Shown one piece after another: positions 26,765-34,569 of a DNA stretch of 64,000 nt. The stretch's first letter is position 1. Each line of letters starts with the position of its first letter. The DNA comes from JBJHBP01 sp050485685 (GTDB lineage: Bacteria; Pseudomonadota; Gammaproteobacteria; Steroidobacterales; Rariloculaceae): contig JBJHBW010000013.1 of the NCBI GenBank assembly GCA_050485685.1, forward strand, positions 1-64,000. Direction: 5' to 3'. The translations under genes were made by a program, and so were the position numbers. The notes under the pieces are model-generated. The model was not told the origin of the DNA. It searched no databases and worked only from the letters and a program-made list of their open reading frames with translations.

Positions 26765-28129
26765 TCACCAGCACTCTGGCGCTGAATTCGCGAGCCGGGC
26801 TCGTACCGAATACCCGAAACTCTCCCAGTGTTCAGTGAGCCAGCAGACATCTGCGCCACCGACAATGAGTTCATGCAGAACGCTGGCTTTATGAGAGGTA
26901 GCCTGTATCTCTAACCAGTATTCCACTGGAGTCCGGCCGTAAAGTGTTTCGCGCGGATCAGCGCCAAGCTGCAGCAGATACCGTACCATCCCAGGGGAGC
27001 TGGCTGCCGCCGCAACGTGTAGAAGTCCTCCGTCAGCAGGTGCCCCGGAGTCAAGTAGCCACCTTGCAATGTCATCATGATCTCTCTGCAATGCCACAAT
27101 CGCTGCTTCGCGAAGGTCATCTGGTCGGAACGCCGCCGACAACTGTGCATGCAGCGACTGGACGACATCGAGATATCCCAACCGTGCGGCAGCGATGAGT
27201 CGCTCTGACGGAAGTGTCAATCGGTAGATTTCTTCGACGCCATCGATCGCAACATTGCGCATCTCCTCCTCGTCCGGCTCTACGCCGGCTCTTATAAGCT
27301 CAAACATAACGTAGGCTGCATCGCCGTTGCGGTATTCCAGAGGTAAGCCTGTGGCGTCATCACCGTACGTGCCTGCTACGTACTGCTGTTCACGCCACCG
27401 CATCCACGCAATGCGCAACGGCGTTTGTGGTACCTGCTCCGGCGCTTCCGGATTCGGTGGCAGTGAAACATATGGGTCCGCTCCACGGTCCAACAGATAT
27501 CTGATCATGCCGGGGGAGCTGAAACGCACCGCTTCGTGCAGCACGCCCGTTAAGTCGGCACCGGCTTCAAGCAACAGCATTGCAATGTCGTCGTAACCGA
27601 ATGCCATGGCACTGATGACGCCACGCCTCAGGTCCCGGCGCCAGTCGTCCTCGCTGGTGTCGATATGCCGCAACAGCAGCTGCACAGTGCCGTGGTAACC
27701 GCGTCCAGCAGCTCCGGAAATTCCCGACGTAGAAGTAGCGCGAAGCCCTGTCGTGCTTTCCGACATGAGGTGCTCAAGAACGTCGTTCAACCCGTTGTTT
27801 GCGGCATCTATAAAGCCGCCAAGCAGCATCTCGCTCGCGGCGAGATCAGCACCCGCTCGCAAGAGTGCAAGTGCGATGTCTTCTTGTCGATCAACTATTG
27901 CGATTCGCAGCAAGCGCCACTCCTCTCCGAATGGCACTGGAATACGCGCATTGGGATCTCCACCGTCGGACAGATAGGAGTTAATCGCCTCGGCATTTCC
28001 GTGCGTAATGGCCTCGTAGAGATCGACATCGGGCACGGAACTCATTCGTGATATGAGGAGTGCGGCAACGACAGCGCAGACAGCCAACGCTGTAGCCAGG
28101 TACAGGCCATGTCGGGTTAGGCTTCTCAT
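26765..28129 (-). CDS. Membrane-anchored ankyrin-repeat-like protein (candidate immunity protein)
   Basis: A 454-residue protein with one N-terminal membrane helix (about residues 9-28) and no cleavage site, then many ankyrin-like units in the exported part: DLYEAITHGNAEAINSYLSD, DIALALLRAGADLAASE, DDIAMLLLEAGADLTGVLHE, SPGMIRYLLDRGADPYVS and SPGMVRYLLQLGADPRETLY. It probably faces the periplasm. Its ATG overlaps the stop of a 54-codon ORF, which itself begins five bases after the RHS gene, so it appears to be the third gene of that unit. Ankyrin proteins are a known kind of immunity partner in polymorphic toxin systems; that role here is inference from position and topology. Confidence 0.75.
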   Translation of the reverse strand: MRSLTRHGLYLATALAVCAVVAALLISRMSSVPDVDLYEAITHGNAEAINSYLSDGGDPNARIPVPFGEEWRLLRIAIVDRQEDIALALLRAGADLAASEMLLGGFIDAANNGLNDVLEHLMSESTTGLRATSTSGISGAAGRGYHGTVQLLLRHIDTSEDDWRRDLRRGVISAMAFGYDDIAMLLLEAGADLTGVLHEAVRFSSPGMIRYLLDRGADPYVSLPPNPEAPEQVPQTPLRIAWMRWREQQYVAGTYGDDATGLPLEYRNGDAAYVMFELIRAGVEPDEEEMRNVAIDGVEEIYRLTLPSERLIAAARLGYLDVVQSLHAQLSAAFRPDDLREAAIVALQRDHDDIARWLLDSGAPADGGLLHVAAAASSPGMVRYLLQLGADPRETLYGRTPVEYWLEIQATSHKASVLHELIVGGADVCWLTEHWESFGYSVRARLANSAPECW

Positions 28130-28290
28130 GCTGACTTCAGCGCTCGCGACGTGAGAGGTCGTTCTAGTTCCTTTTGATCGTCAAATTGCCGTCCGCACGA
28201 GCACGTTTGCTGTCGTTGCGGGCCCTCTACGGCTTCGACTACACTCGTCCCCCTCCACCTCACGTCCTGAATCACGTAGGTCGCGTCCAT
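28126..28290 (-). CDS. 54-residue ORF between the RHS and ankyrin genes
   Basis: Translation of this gap gives an uninterrupted 54-codon frame beginning with ATG five bases after the RHS stop and ending in a TGA that overlaps the ankyrin ATG (ATGA). The product starts MDATYVIQDVRWRGTSVVEA and ends with TCSCGRQFDDQKELERPLTS and a basic tail. The C-x-C-G-x2-F-x5-L pattern resembles the first half of a C2H2 zinc finger, but the His expected after Leu-x-x is Pro. The exact fit between neighbours is the main argument that it is translated. No strong ribosome site is visible. Function unknown. Confidence 0.55.
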   Translation of the reverse strand: MDATYVIQDVRWRGTSVVEAVEGPQRQQTCSCGRQFDDQKELERPLTSRALKSA

Positions 28291-28295
28291 AATCG

Positions 28296-31200
28296 TTATT
28301 GTCCGCCAAAATAATGATGAAGTAACGCCCTTATGTTGTACGCCTGAACGTCTCTAGTCCCGCAATTGGTAACGCACATAATATCAGTGCTCTGGGGAAG
28401 CCCGTCCTGCAGGCCAACAATATGGCCGTATTCATGTGCTGCAGTTTGGCTATTCAAGCAACGAAGCCTGACAATATCGGTCTGTCCGGATATGAATGTT
28501 TCCACCTCGCCGCACGGACTCAATTCGTCGTTCACCTCAAAGATAATGTTCCATCCGGATTCGCGCCACAGCAGTTGCCCCATTTCACTCGTGTAGGTCT
28601 CTCCACACATACTCTTGGTGGTATTCCATAGCAGCCTGCCGTCCTCGAATGTAGACCTCTGCTCAGAAGGTACAAGCTCCGGGTCATCGAGCGGCTGAAA
28701 AGCGAAACGGAACGTATTGGGTTGTGGATTACCGAAGAAGTAGCGCGATGGGTAAGGAGGCAACCGCTTGTGGAATTGATTTGCGTGAAAATCGAACCCG
28801 TCGAGTTGCGCTTCTTCACAGATACTCACGTTTCGCTGCAACGACCCAAAAAAATCCGTTGGGAACGCATCCCAGCAGCCGCACCAGATATCATCATATA
28901 TCGTGTAGTGACCAGCTGCAGAATAGGTACGTGAAGTGCTCACGGCTATGCTGTGCCAAGGGCTCTGCACAGTCGTGTACCCACCGTCGCCGAACGAGAA
29001 GAAGTGGAAAAAGAAGCCCCAGAAAGGCGAAATATCGGTAATGCACTGTGGGGACTGGCCGCTGTGGGCGATGCTGATGCTCGTCGACTGACCCACAACA
29101 CCGGTCGCAGTCCCCGAGCTTGTGCCGTTGACGGTCATGTACACGTTAGCAGATGTGTGATCGATCCAGTAGGAGGTGTATGGATAACAGTAGTAGCAGT
29201 TCAGCGAGCTGAACTCGGCCGGCAGGAACAGCCCGTTCGACGGCTTGTCGAATCCCATCGGTTCGGGCCGCACGACGTGGCTCACGTGCCCTCCGTAGTA
29301 ACCGTGTGAGCCTGAGAATACCGGCAGCGCCCGGCGCTTGAAACTCGCAATCAGAACCCCATCCGGCGGCGGCACCGCAGTTTCCGCCAGCACGAACCGC
29401 GCCATCGACGCATTGAAGCGGATCGGCCCGAAGGGCGTGCCCTGCGTGCGTGCATAGGCGATCCCCTCAAGCGGCCCGAAAACCGAAGATGCAACCGGCG
29501 CCTGCACGCTTACCCACGCTGTCTGCCCGTCGGCCTCGGTCGCGGCATCGACGTCCATCGGACCGTAGCTCGACTCCAGAACCTGCACATCATTCTGGTA
29601 CACAGCCGAAAGGCGCCCCAGATCGTCGTATCCATATGCCGTGCTATGTTCGACGAAGCGCGACTGCACAGGCCGGCCTGCCAGGTCATAGTCGAACACG
29701 AGATCCGGTCGCCGACTGCCTCGCAGGATCGTGAGCTGATTGTGCTCACCGAGCACGTACGTCTGCCCGCCCCGTTGCCCGTCGGGCGTGACGCTCGCAA
29801 GTTCCGTCAGGTTGCCAACCGCATCGTATCCAAATGTGAGTTCGACCGCCTCGTCGGCGAGATCGTACCGCCCTTCGGTGCGTAGTCCTGACGCATCGTA
29901 CTCGAAATGCGTTTCGGACACGCGCCCATTGACGTCAAAATACAGGTGCCGGAGCTGATCGCGGCCGTCATAATAGAGGCGCACGGTTTGGTCGTCGCGG
30001 CGAAAACCGGTCAGCAGTCCCAACTCGTTCGTCTCAAGATCCGCTGCCGCGTACCCGAAGCGCACACGACGGATCGACCGGTCCTCATACTCATATGAAC
30101 GGTTGCCGTATGTGTCCCGTGCGGTAACGACGCGCCCGCGCGCGTCATAGCCGTACTCGCCTACGATCTCGCCGTCCGAGCGTACGTTCAACAGCCGTCC
30201 TTCGCGATCGTATTCGAAACGCGTCGTACCGGCATGCCCGGCCACGAAATTCGTCAACACCTGAAGCCTGCCGTCGGGGTCGTAGGCAAGCCGTGCAACC
30301 GGACTGCCGTCAAAGGACAGTGCGAGCGGCAGCAGTTCGCCCGACAGCGTCAGCTCCGTCACCGAGCCCGCAAAGTCCTGCACCGCGCTCGTCAGCCCGG
30401 ACGGATCCTGCCAAAAACTCGCGGCCTGTTGGAACGCGTTGCGGGCGACCGTCAAGCCGCCGCGATACTCGAACGACATCGAATCGAACAGCACGCGCAC
30501 GGTGCTGACGCGCCCGTCCGCGCCGTGTGTGGCGGCCAAAGCATCCACACCGCGAGGATCGACGACATGGGTCAGCCGTCCGGCGGCATCGTATTCGATC
30601 CGCCAGAGGCGGCCTCCGACGTCCGTCACCGAAATCAGTCGGGCCGCGCCATCGTATTCGTATATCACCTGCCGGCCCGCATCGTCCTCAATGTGGGTCA
30701 CGAGTCCGTTCGGATCGCGATGCAGCGCGACGAACCGGCCGTGAGCGGATACTACGCGGACGATCCGCGTGCCCTCGTACTCGAGCCTGAGCTGATCGCC
30801 TTCGCCATTACGGACTTCGTGGAGATAAAACTCGTCGCCGATTTGTCTGAAACGCTTCGTGAGTCCACCGACCTCAAGCTCGGCGCTTCGGCCCGCCTGT
30901 CGCCCCCCGACGATGCCGGTCAGATGCGGGTATGGCGACCGTATCCGCCCTCCTTCGAGCGTGAGCCAGTGCTCCGAGCCGCTCGCGTCGATATAGCGAA
31001 GCCGCGTGCCTTCGATCTGGATGAACTCGGCCACCGAAAGTTTCCAGCCGTCGCCGAAATCACCCGGTACGGAAAGCTGCGAGTCGTAGACACGCCCGAT
31101 CACGATCGGCAGTCTCCCGAGCCGCACGAGGTCTCGGTTCAGAAAGGTCAGGTTGCCACGCCCGACGTTCACGTAGTTAAGCTGGACGCCATAGAGCGGC

Positions 31201-31484
31201 GTCTGCTCGTTGACGAAGAATGTTGTCAGCCTGCGCCTGTGCGAGAGCTCGTTGACCTGATGGAGCGCAGCGGTCCGGACGAGCCCGGCGCGTCCTTCGT
31301 CAACGCCCTCGACCGGTTGGAGCACGGCATTGGCCGCAGCCGGCGGCGCGTTCCCGGCCAGCAGAAGAATCGCGCAGGACATGAGGAGCCGTGCCAATCC
31401 CGTTGCAATTCTCCGCAGATTGGAACCCTGCGACCAGCATCGAAACCCCGGTGTCGTCGACCACGACCAGCAGCGTTTACGCAT
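28296..31484 (-). CDS. Exported RHS-repeat protein with C-terminal metzincin-type metalloprotease motif
   Basis: A 1062-residue protein. The start at 31484 has GGGGAGG five bases upstream. A signal peptide ends near residue 52. A DUF6531-like N-terminal region (GRGNLTFLNRDLVRLGRLP) is followed by RHS/YD repeats at about 220-640 (YEYDGAARLISVTDVGGRLW, YDPDGRLQVLTNF, FEYDREGRLLNVRSDGEI, YGYDARGRVVTARDTYGN). The core-end motif is degenerate. Next come a Cys/Tyr-rich region and a PKD-like domain at about 776-866 (SFGDGG ... TYSAAGHYTIYDD). Near the C-terminus HEYGHIVGLQD (1017-1027) is a zinc site HExxHxxGxxD, with a Met (1036, STDIMC) fitting the metzincin Met-turn, as in snapalysin. Likely an exported toxin or surface protease. 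No VgrG or PAAR gene is nearby. Confidence 0.85.
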   Translation of the reverse strand: MRKRCWSWSTTPGFRCWSQGSNLRRIATGLARLLMSCAILLLAGNAPPAAANAVLQPVEGVDEGRAGLVRTAALHQVNELSHRRRLTTFFVNEQTPLYGVQLNYVNVGRGNLTFLNRDLVRLGRLPIVIGRVYDSQLSVPGDFGDGWKLSVAEFIQIEGTRLRYIDASGSEHWLTLEGGRIRSPYPHLTGIVGGRQAGRSAELEVGGLTKRFRQIGDEFYLHEVRNGEGDQLRLEYEGTRIVRVVSAHGRFVALHRDPNGLVTHIEDDAGRQVIYEYDGAARLISVTDVGGRLWRIEYDAAGRLTHVVDPRGVDALAATHGADGRVSTVRVLFDSMSFEYRGGLTVARNAFQQAASFWQDPSGLTSAVQDFAGSVTELTLSGELLPLALSFDGSPVARLAYDPDGRLQVLTNFVAGHAGTTRFEYDREGRLLNVRSDGEIVGEYGYDARGRVVTARDTYGNRSYEYEDRSIRRVRFGYAAADLETNELGLLTGFRRDDQTVRLYYDGRDQLRHLYFDVNGRVSETHFEYDASGLRTEGRYDLADEAVELTFGYDAVGNLTELASVTPDGQRGGQTYVLGEHNQLTILRGSRRPDLVFDYDLAGRPVQSRFVEHSTAYGYDDLGRLSAVYQNDVQVLESSYGPMDVDAATEADGQTAWVSVQAPVASSVFGPLEGIAYARTQGTPFGPIRFNASMARFVLAETAVPPPDGVLIASFKRRALPVFSGSHGYYGGHVSHVVRPEPMGFDKPSNGLFLPAEFSSLNCYYCYPYTSYWIDHTSANVYMTVNGTSSGTATGVVGQSTSISIAHSGQSPQCITDISPFWGFFFHFFSFGDGGYTTVQSPWHSIAVSTSRTYSAAGHYTIYDDIWCGCWDAFPTDFFGSLQRNVSICEEAQLDGFDFHANQFHKRLPPYPSRYFFGNPQPNTFRFAFQPLDDPELVPSEQRSTFEDGRLLWNTTKSMCGETYTSEMGQLLWRESGWNIIFEVNDELSPCGEVETFISGQTDIVRLRCLNSQTAAHEYGHIVGLQDGLPQSTDIMCVTNCGTRDVQAYNIRALLHHYFGGQ

Positions 31485-31647
31485 GTGAACCTCCCCGGAT
31501 CGATCAAGACCTACAGCCGATCGTTGGCCGCGTGGGTCCATCCAAGAACCGCAGGACGCATAGCGTCAGATCGGTCGTCGGGCCGTGCGCTCTTCACGTT
31601 CCGACGTCCGCGCCAAGCCCCGATGTCCGAATTGTCGCAGGTACCGG

Positions 31648-31716
31648 GACGAATCAATCGACGAGAATTGACGAATTTTCGACGATTCTTGATTTTTATT
31701 CGACGATATTTGACGT
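31648..31716. repeat. Helically phased GACGA box array upstream of the RHS gene
   Basis: GACGA (last copy GACGT) occurs at 31648, 31660, 31670, 31681, 31702 and 31712. Spacings are 12, 10, 11, 21 and 10 bases, close to whole turns of B-DNA; the missing position near 31691 has GATTT. The intervening bases are AT-rich. The array lies between the araC-type gene (ends 31729) and the RHS gene (starts 31484), so all boxes face one side of the helix in the likely promoter region. I infer a cooperative operator or a bent-DNA element. Confidence 0.6.
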
Positions 31717-31728
31717 GCGCCATTTGGA

Positions 31729-32187
31729 TCAAGTCTGCCGTGTATCGTTTCGCCGCACCGAACCCGCGCGCTTCACGACATCATCGAGCTGTGCGCAACG
31801 CGCCACAAAGTTCGTCAGCTCCGGATGCACTCCAATGAATTGGCGCAGCGCGCGCGGAGTCAGGCCGTGGCAGCGCTTGAAGGCGCGACCGAAAGTCGAC
31901 GCATCGCGGTATCCGACGGCTTCGCGGACCAGTCGCAGCGGCATCCGCCGTTCAACCAGCAACCGCATCGCGACGTCCATGCGAACGGCACGCTGCCAGG
32001 CGCGAAAACCGATGCCAACACAGTCACTGAACGTCCGGCTGAAATGGCCGGGGCACATATTCGCGATGGCTGCTGCCTGTGCGAGCGTCAGCGGAGCGGG
32101 ATCAGCGAGATGCGAGTAGAGGTATGCTTCGACGGCACAAAGCCGTCCGTCACGGAATGCAAGCTGCCGGAACCGGACATCGGCCAC
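31729..32187 (-). CDS. Short AraC-family transcriptional regulator
   Basis: A 152-residue protein consisting almost only of the AraC DNA-binding domain. The first helix-turn-helix is LTLAQAAAIANMCPGHFSRTFSDCVGIGF; the second is MPLRLVREAVGYRDASTFGRAFKRCHGLTPRALR. No effector or dimerisation domain is present. It starts with GTG at 32187, supported by a perfect AAGGAGGT nine bases upstream. It lies directly upstream of, and codirectional with, the RHS gene, and a phased repeat array separates the two, so it is the natural candidate regulator of that cassette. This is inference. Confidence 0.88.
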   Translation of the reverse strand: MADVRFRQLAFRDGRLCAVEAYLYSHLADPAPLTLAQAAAIANMCPGHFSRTFSDCVGIGFRAWQRAVRMDVAMRLLVERRMPLRLVREAVGYRDASTFGRAFKRCHGLTPRALRQFIGVHPELTNFVARCAQLDDVVKRAGSVRRNDTRQT

Positions 32188-32488
32188 CGCGGAAATACCT
32201 CCTTGCCGTTTGCTTCCGGATGTTACCTATTGTCGCAGTCTCTTGTAACCTGGTAGTCGCAAAAGAGTCAATTATTGAGAAAAGGGAAATAGATGTGCCT
32301 CGCAGCGGCCGATCACAATCGCCCCGTCTCGCACAGACCATGTGCGGGCCAGAGTCCCGTAGCCGGCGTGTGCCGATCGGCTGCGACGGATCCGCCGTGA
32401 TGATCAGGTCCGCACAGTGGCTGGCGCCTCTGGATAAATTACGGAGAGAGCGACAGGCGCCGGCGATAACGCCGTCAATCGCCGCGGA
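32188..32488 (-). promoter_or_regulatory. Upstream region of the araC-type gene with a paired repeat
   Basis: No gene is seen in these 301 bases. Two imperfect direct repeats, GTTACCT-AT-TGTCGCA (32222-32237) and GTAACCT-GGTA-GTCGCA (32245-32261), lie about 23 bases apart, roughly two helical turns, 35-75 bases upstream of the GTG. Paired half-sites with such spacing are typical of AraC-family operators. A TTGACT on the minus strand (about 32270) could be a -35 element. The rest (32290-32488) is GC-rich and shows nothing I recognise. Confidence 0.35.
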
Positions 32489-33508
32489 TCAACCGCCGGG
32501 GCCGGGCACCGGAAGATCTTCGGACGGTACCTGCTGCGCGGGTTCGCGAGCCAGTGCCTGCGGATGAGACACGAATCCCGGAATGCCACGCCCGTCCTCC
32601 ATGACCCGCTCGGCCTCGTGCCAGTCTACGCGCACTTCACGCGCGTTTTCTTCCGAGGTCACCGCGACGAACAGTCGCGTCAGCTCAGTGGGCGTCCACT
32701 GACCGGTATCACGCTCCTCCTCCAGCGGCATGTGCGCCTCCAGATAAAGACCGTCCTCGGCCCAGCCCAGCTTGAACGGCTGGTTGACGATACGCACTTG
32801 GGTACCGACACCCACCATCTCGTACAGCTCTTCCACGTCTTCCGGGAACATTCGTATGCAACCGGCCGTGACACGCATGCCTATGCCGCGCGGTTCATTG
32901 GTACCGTGAATCAGGTAGAGAGGAAAACCCAGATACATCGCACGGCTGCCAAGCGGATTATCCGGACCCGGCGGTACCACGGTCGGCAGCGGCCGTCCCA
33001 TCGCAGCCTGCTCGGCACGTACCGACTCGGTCGGATACCAGGTCGGATTGACGGCCATGCGTGTGATCGTGGTCAGTCCCAGCGGCGTGGTGCGGTCCAC
33101 ACGGGCAATGCCGATCGGATAGCTGTACACGCTTCCGCTGTCGCCATCGGGGAAATAATAGAGCCGGTATTCGGCGACATTGATGACAACGCCCCGACGC
33201 GGTGCATTGGGCAGCACATACTGGCGGGGGATGATGATCTCGGTACCTTCACCCGGCAGCCACGCATCCACATCGGGATTCGCACGCCGCAATTCCTGGT
33301 AGCCGACATTGTAATGGCGGGCCAGATCGACAAATGTGTCTTCGTGCTTCGCCGTATGGACGATGATCTCGCCGATCACGTCACTGTCCGCACGAAGCTC
33401 GAACTTCGCTGCCTGCGCGTAAGGCAGGCCCGCAAACATTGCAACAGCCATGAGGGTACCCATGGCTGCGACACCCAGACGCCTGAGACTGCACGGTTTC
33501 GTATTCAT
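32489..33508 (-). CDS. L,D-transpeptidase of the ErfK/YbiS/YcfS type with LysM domain
   Basis: A 339-residue periplasmic enzyme. A signal peptide ends near AQA; a LysM-like peptidoglycan-binding part follows (HEDTFVDLARHYNVGYQELRRANP). The YkuD catalytic domain has GFPLYLIHGTN, then GMRVTAGCIRMFPED with the active-site Cys. The residue pair before Gly-Cys is Thr-Ala, where relatives have Ser-His, Ser-Ser or Ser-Gln. E. coli members of this type attach Braun's lipoprotein to peptidoglycan, and a lipoprotein with a C-terminal Lys is encoded 6 kb away. It follows fabH on the same strand, where fabD would be expected. The ATG at 33508 gives a normal signal peptide. Confidence 0.9.
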   Translation of the reverse strand: MNTKPCSLRRLGVAAMGTLMAVAMFAGLPYAQAAKFELRADSDVIGEIIVHTAKHEDTFVDLARHYNVGYQELRRANPDVDAWLPGEGTEIIIPRQYVLPNAPRRGVVINVAEYRLYYFPDGDSGSVYSYPIGIARVDRTTPLGLTTITRMAVNPTWYPTESVRAEQAAMGRPLPTVVPPGPDNPLGSRAMYLGFPLYLIHGTNEPRGIGMRVTAGCIRMFPEDVEELYEMVGVGTQVRIVNQPFKLGWAEDGLYLEAHMPLEEERDTGQWTPTELTRLFVAVTSEENAREVRVDWHEAERVMEDGRGIPGFVSHPQALAREPAQQVPSEDLPVPGPGG

Positions 33509-33606
33509 ACAGGACCCCATTTTACAGGCCGGCGCCTGTGACACAACGTGTCGTTTCACAAAGACATCAGGCCGGTCATCCGGCCGTGGCCCGGCCGCCC
33601 CCGGCC

Positions 33607-34569
33607 TCAGTATCGAACCAGGCTGGCGCCCCAGGTGAAGCCCCCGCCAAAGGCCTCCAGCAGCATCAGATCGCCGCGCCTGATGCGCCCGTCGCGGATC
33701 GCCGTATCCAGCGCCATGGGCACGGAGGCCGCCGACGTATTGCCATGCTCCTGTACCGTCAGCACCACCCGTTCGGATGGCATCTGCAGGCGTTTGGCCG
33801 TGGCCTGAATGATGCGGATATTCGCCTGGTGCGGTATCAGCCAGTCGATATCCGACTTGTTCAGGTCATTACGTTCCAGAACGCTGTCGACCATCTGTTC
33901 CAGCGTCTTGACCGCTACCTTGAAAACCTCGTTGCCCTTCATCCTCAGCGCAGCATCAGCGCCGGCACGATGCCTGGTCGACACACCACTGGACGCATAC
34001 AGCAGCTCGCGATAGCGGCCATTGGCGCCCAGTTCCGAATACAGCACACCCGGCTCGTCGGCACATTCCAGCACCACGGCACCGGCACCGTCACCGAACA
34101 GCACACAGGTTTCCCTGTCGGTCCAGTCTATGATGCGCGACATGGTCTCGGCACCTACCACCAGGGCCCGCTTTGCCTGCCCGCCGCGAATGAACTGATC
34201 GGCCACGGAGAGGCTGTAGACGAACCCACTGCACGCCGCTTCCAGACTGAATGCCGGTGAATTATTCGTGACGCCGAGCTTTTCCTGCAGCAGGCAGGCG
34301 ACGTTCGGAAATATCAGGTCGGGTGTCGTTGTACCGACGACAATCAGATCCAGATCGTTGGGTTCAAGTCCCGCGTCGGCCAGGGCTTCCAGGCTGGCCC
34401 GGTACGCCAGATCGCTGGTGGCTTCGTCGTCGGCAGCAATGTGACGACGTTCTATGCCGGTACGGGTTCTGATCCACTCGTCGGACGTCTCGACCATTCT
34501 CTCCAACTCGAAGTTGGTGAGAACCCGTTGCGGAAGATATTTGCCCGTGCCGATTATGCGCGAATACAT
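33607..34569 (-). CDS. fabH: 3-oxoacyl-[acyl-carrier-protein] synthase III
   Basis: Condenses acetyl-CoA with malonyl-ACP to start fatty acid chains. The catalytic Cys is in SLEAACSGFVYSL, the His in WLIPHQANIRIIQ and the Asn in QEHGNTSAASVPMAL. The N-terminus MYSRIIGTGKYLP and GTTTPDLIFPNVACLLQ are typical. Length 320 is normal. The start overlaps the end of plsX by 16 bases. The usual next genes fabD, fabG, acpP and fabF are absent; an L,D-transpeptidase gene follows instead. Confidence 0.97.
   Translation of the reverse strand: MYSRIIGTGKYLPQRVLTNFELERMVETSDEWIRTRTGIERRHIAADDEATSDLAYRASLEALADAGLEPNDLDLIVVGTTTPDLIFPNVACLLQEKLGVTNNSPAFSLEAACSGFVYSLSVADQFIRGGQAKRALVVGAETMSRIIDWTDRETCVLFGDGAGAVVLECADEPGVLYSELGANGRYRELLYASSGVSTRHRAGADAALRMKGNEVFKVAVKTLEQMVDSVLERNDLNKSDIDWLIPHQANIRIIQATAKRLQMPSERVVLTVQEHGNTSAASVPMALDTAIRDGRIRRGDLMLLEAFGGGFTWGASLVRY

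Noticed and set aside
26431..26874. A 147-codon minus-strand frame overlapping the ankyrin gene end
   Set aside because: It overlaps the ankyrin C-terminus in another frame and reads as low-complexity sequence. The frame in phase with the ankyrin gene looks more coding-like and is reported instead.
30234..31838. A 534-codon plus-strand frame antisense to the RHS gene
   Set aside because: The minus-strand RHS product has a signal peptide, repeats and a ribosome site. The antisense translation is low in hydrophobic structure and crosses the phased-repeat region.
26266..32488. A mobile element carrying the RHS cassette
   Set aside because: I looked for transposase or integrase genes, terminal inverted repeats and tRNA-derived attachment sites and found none. 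Transfer is suggested only by composition and gene order.
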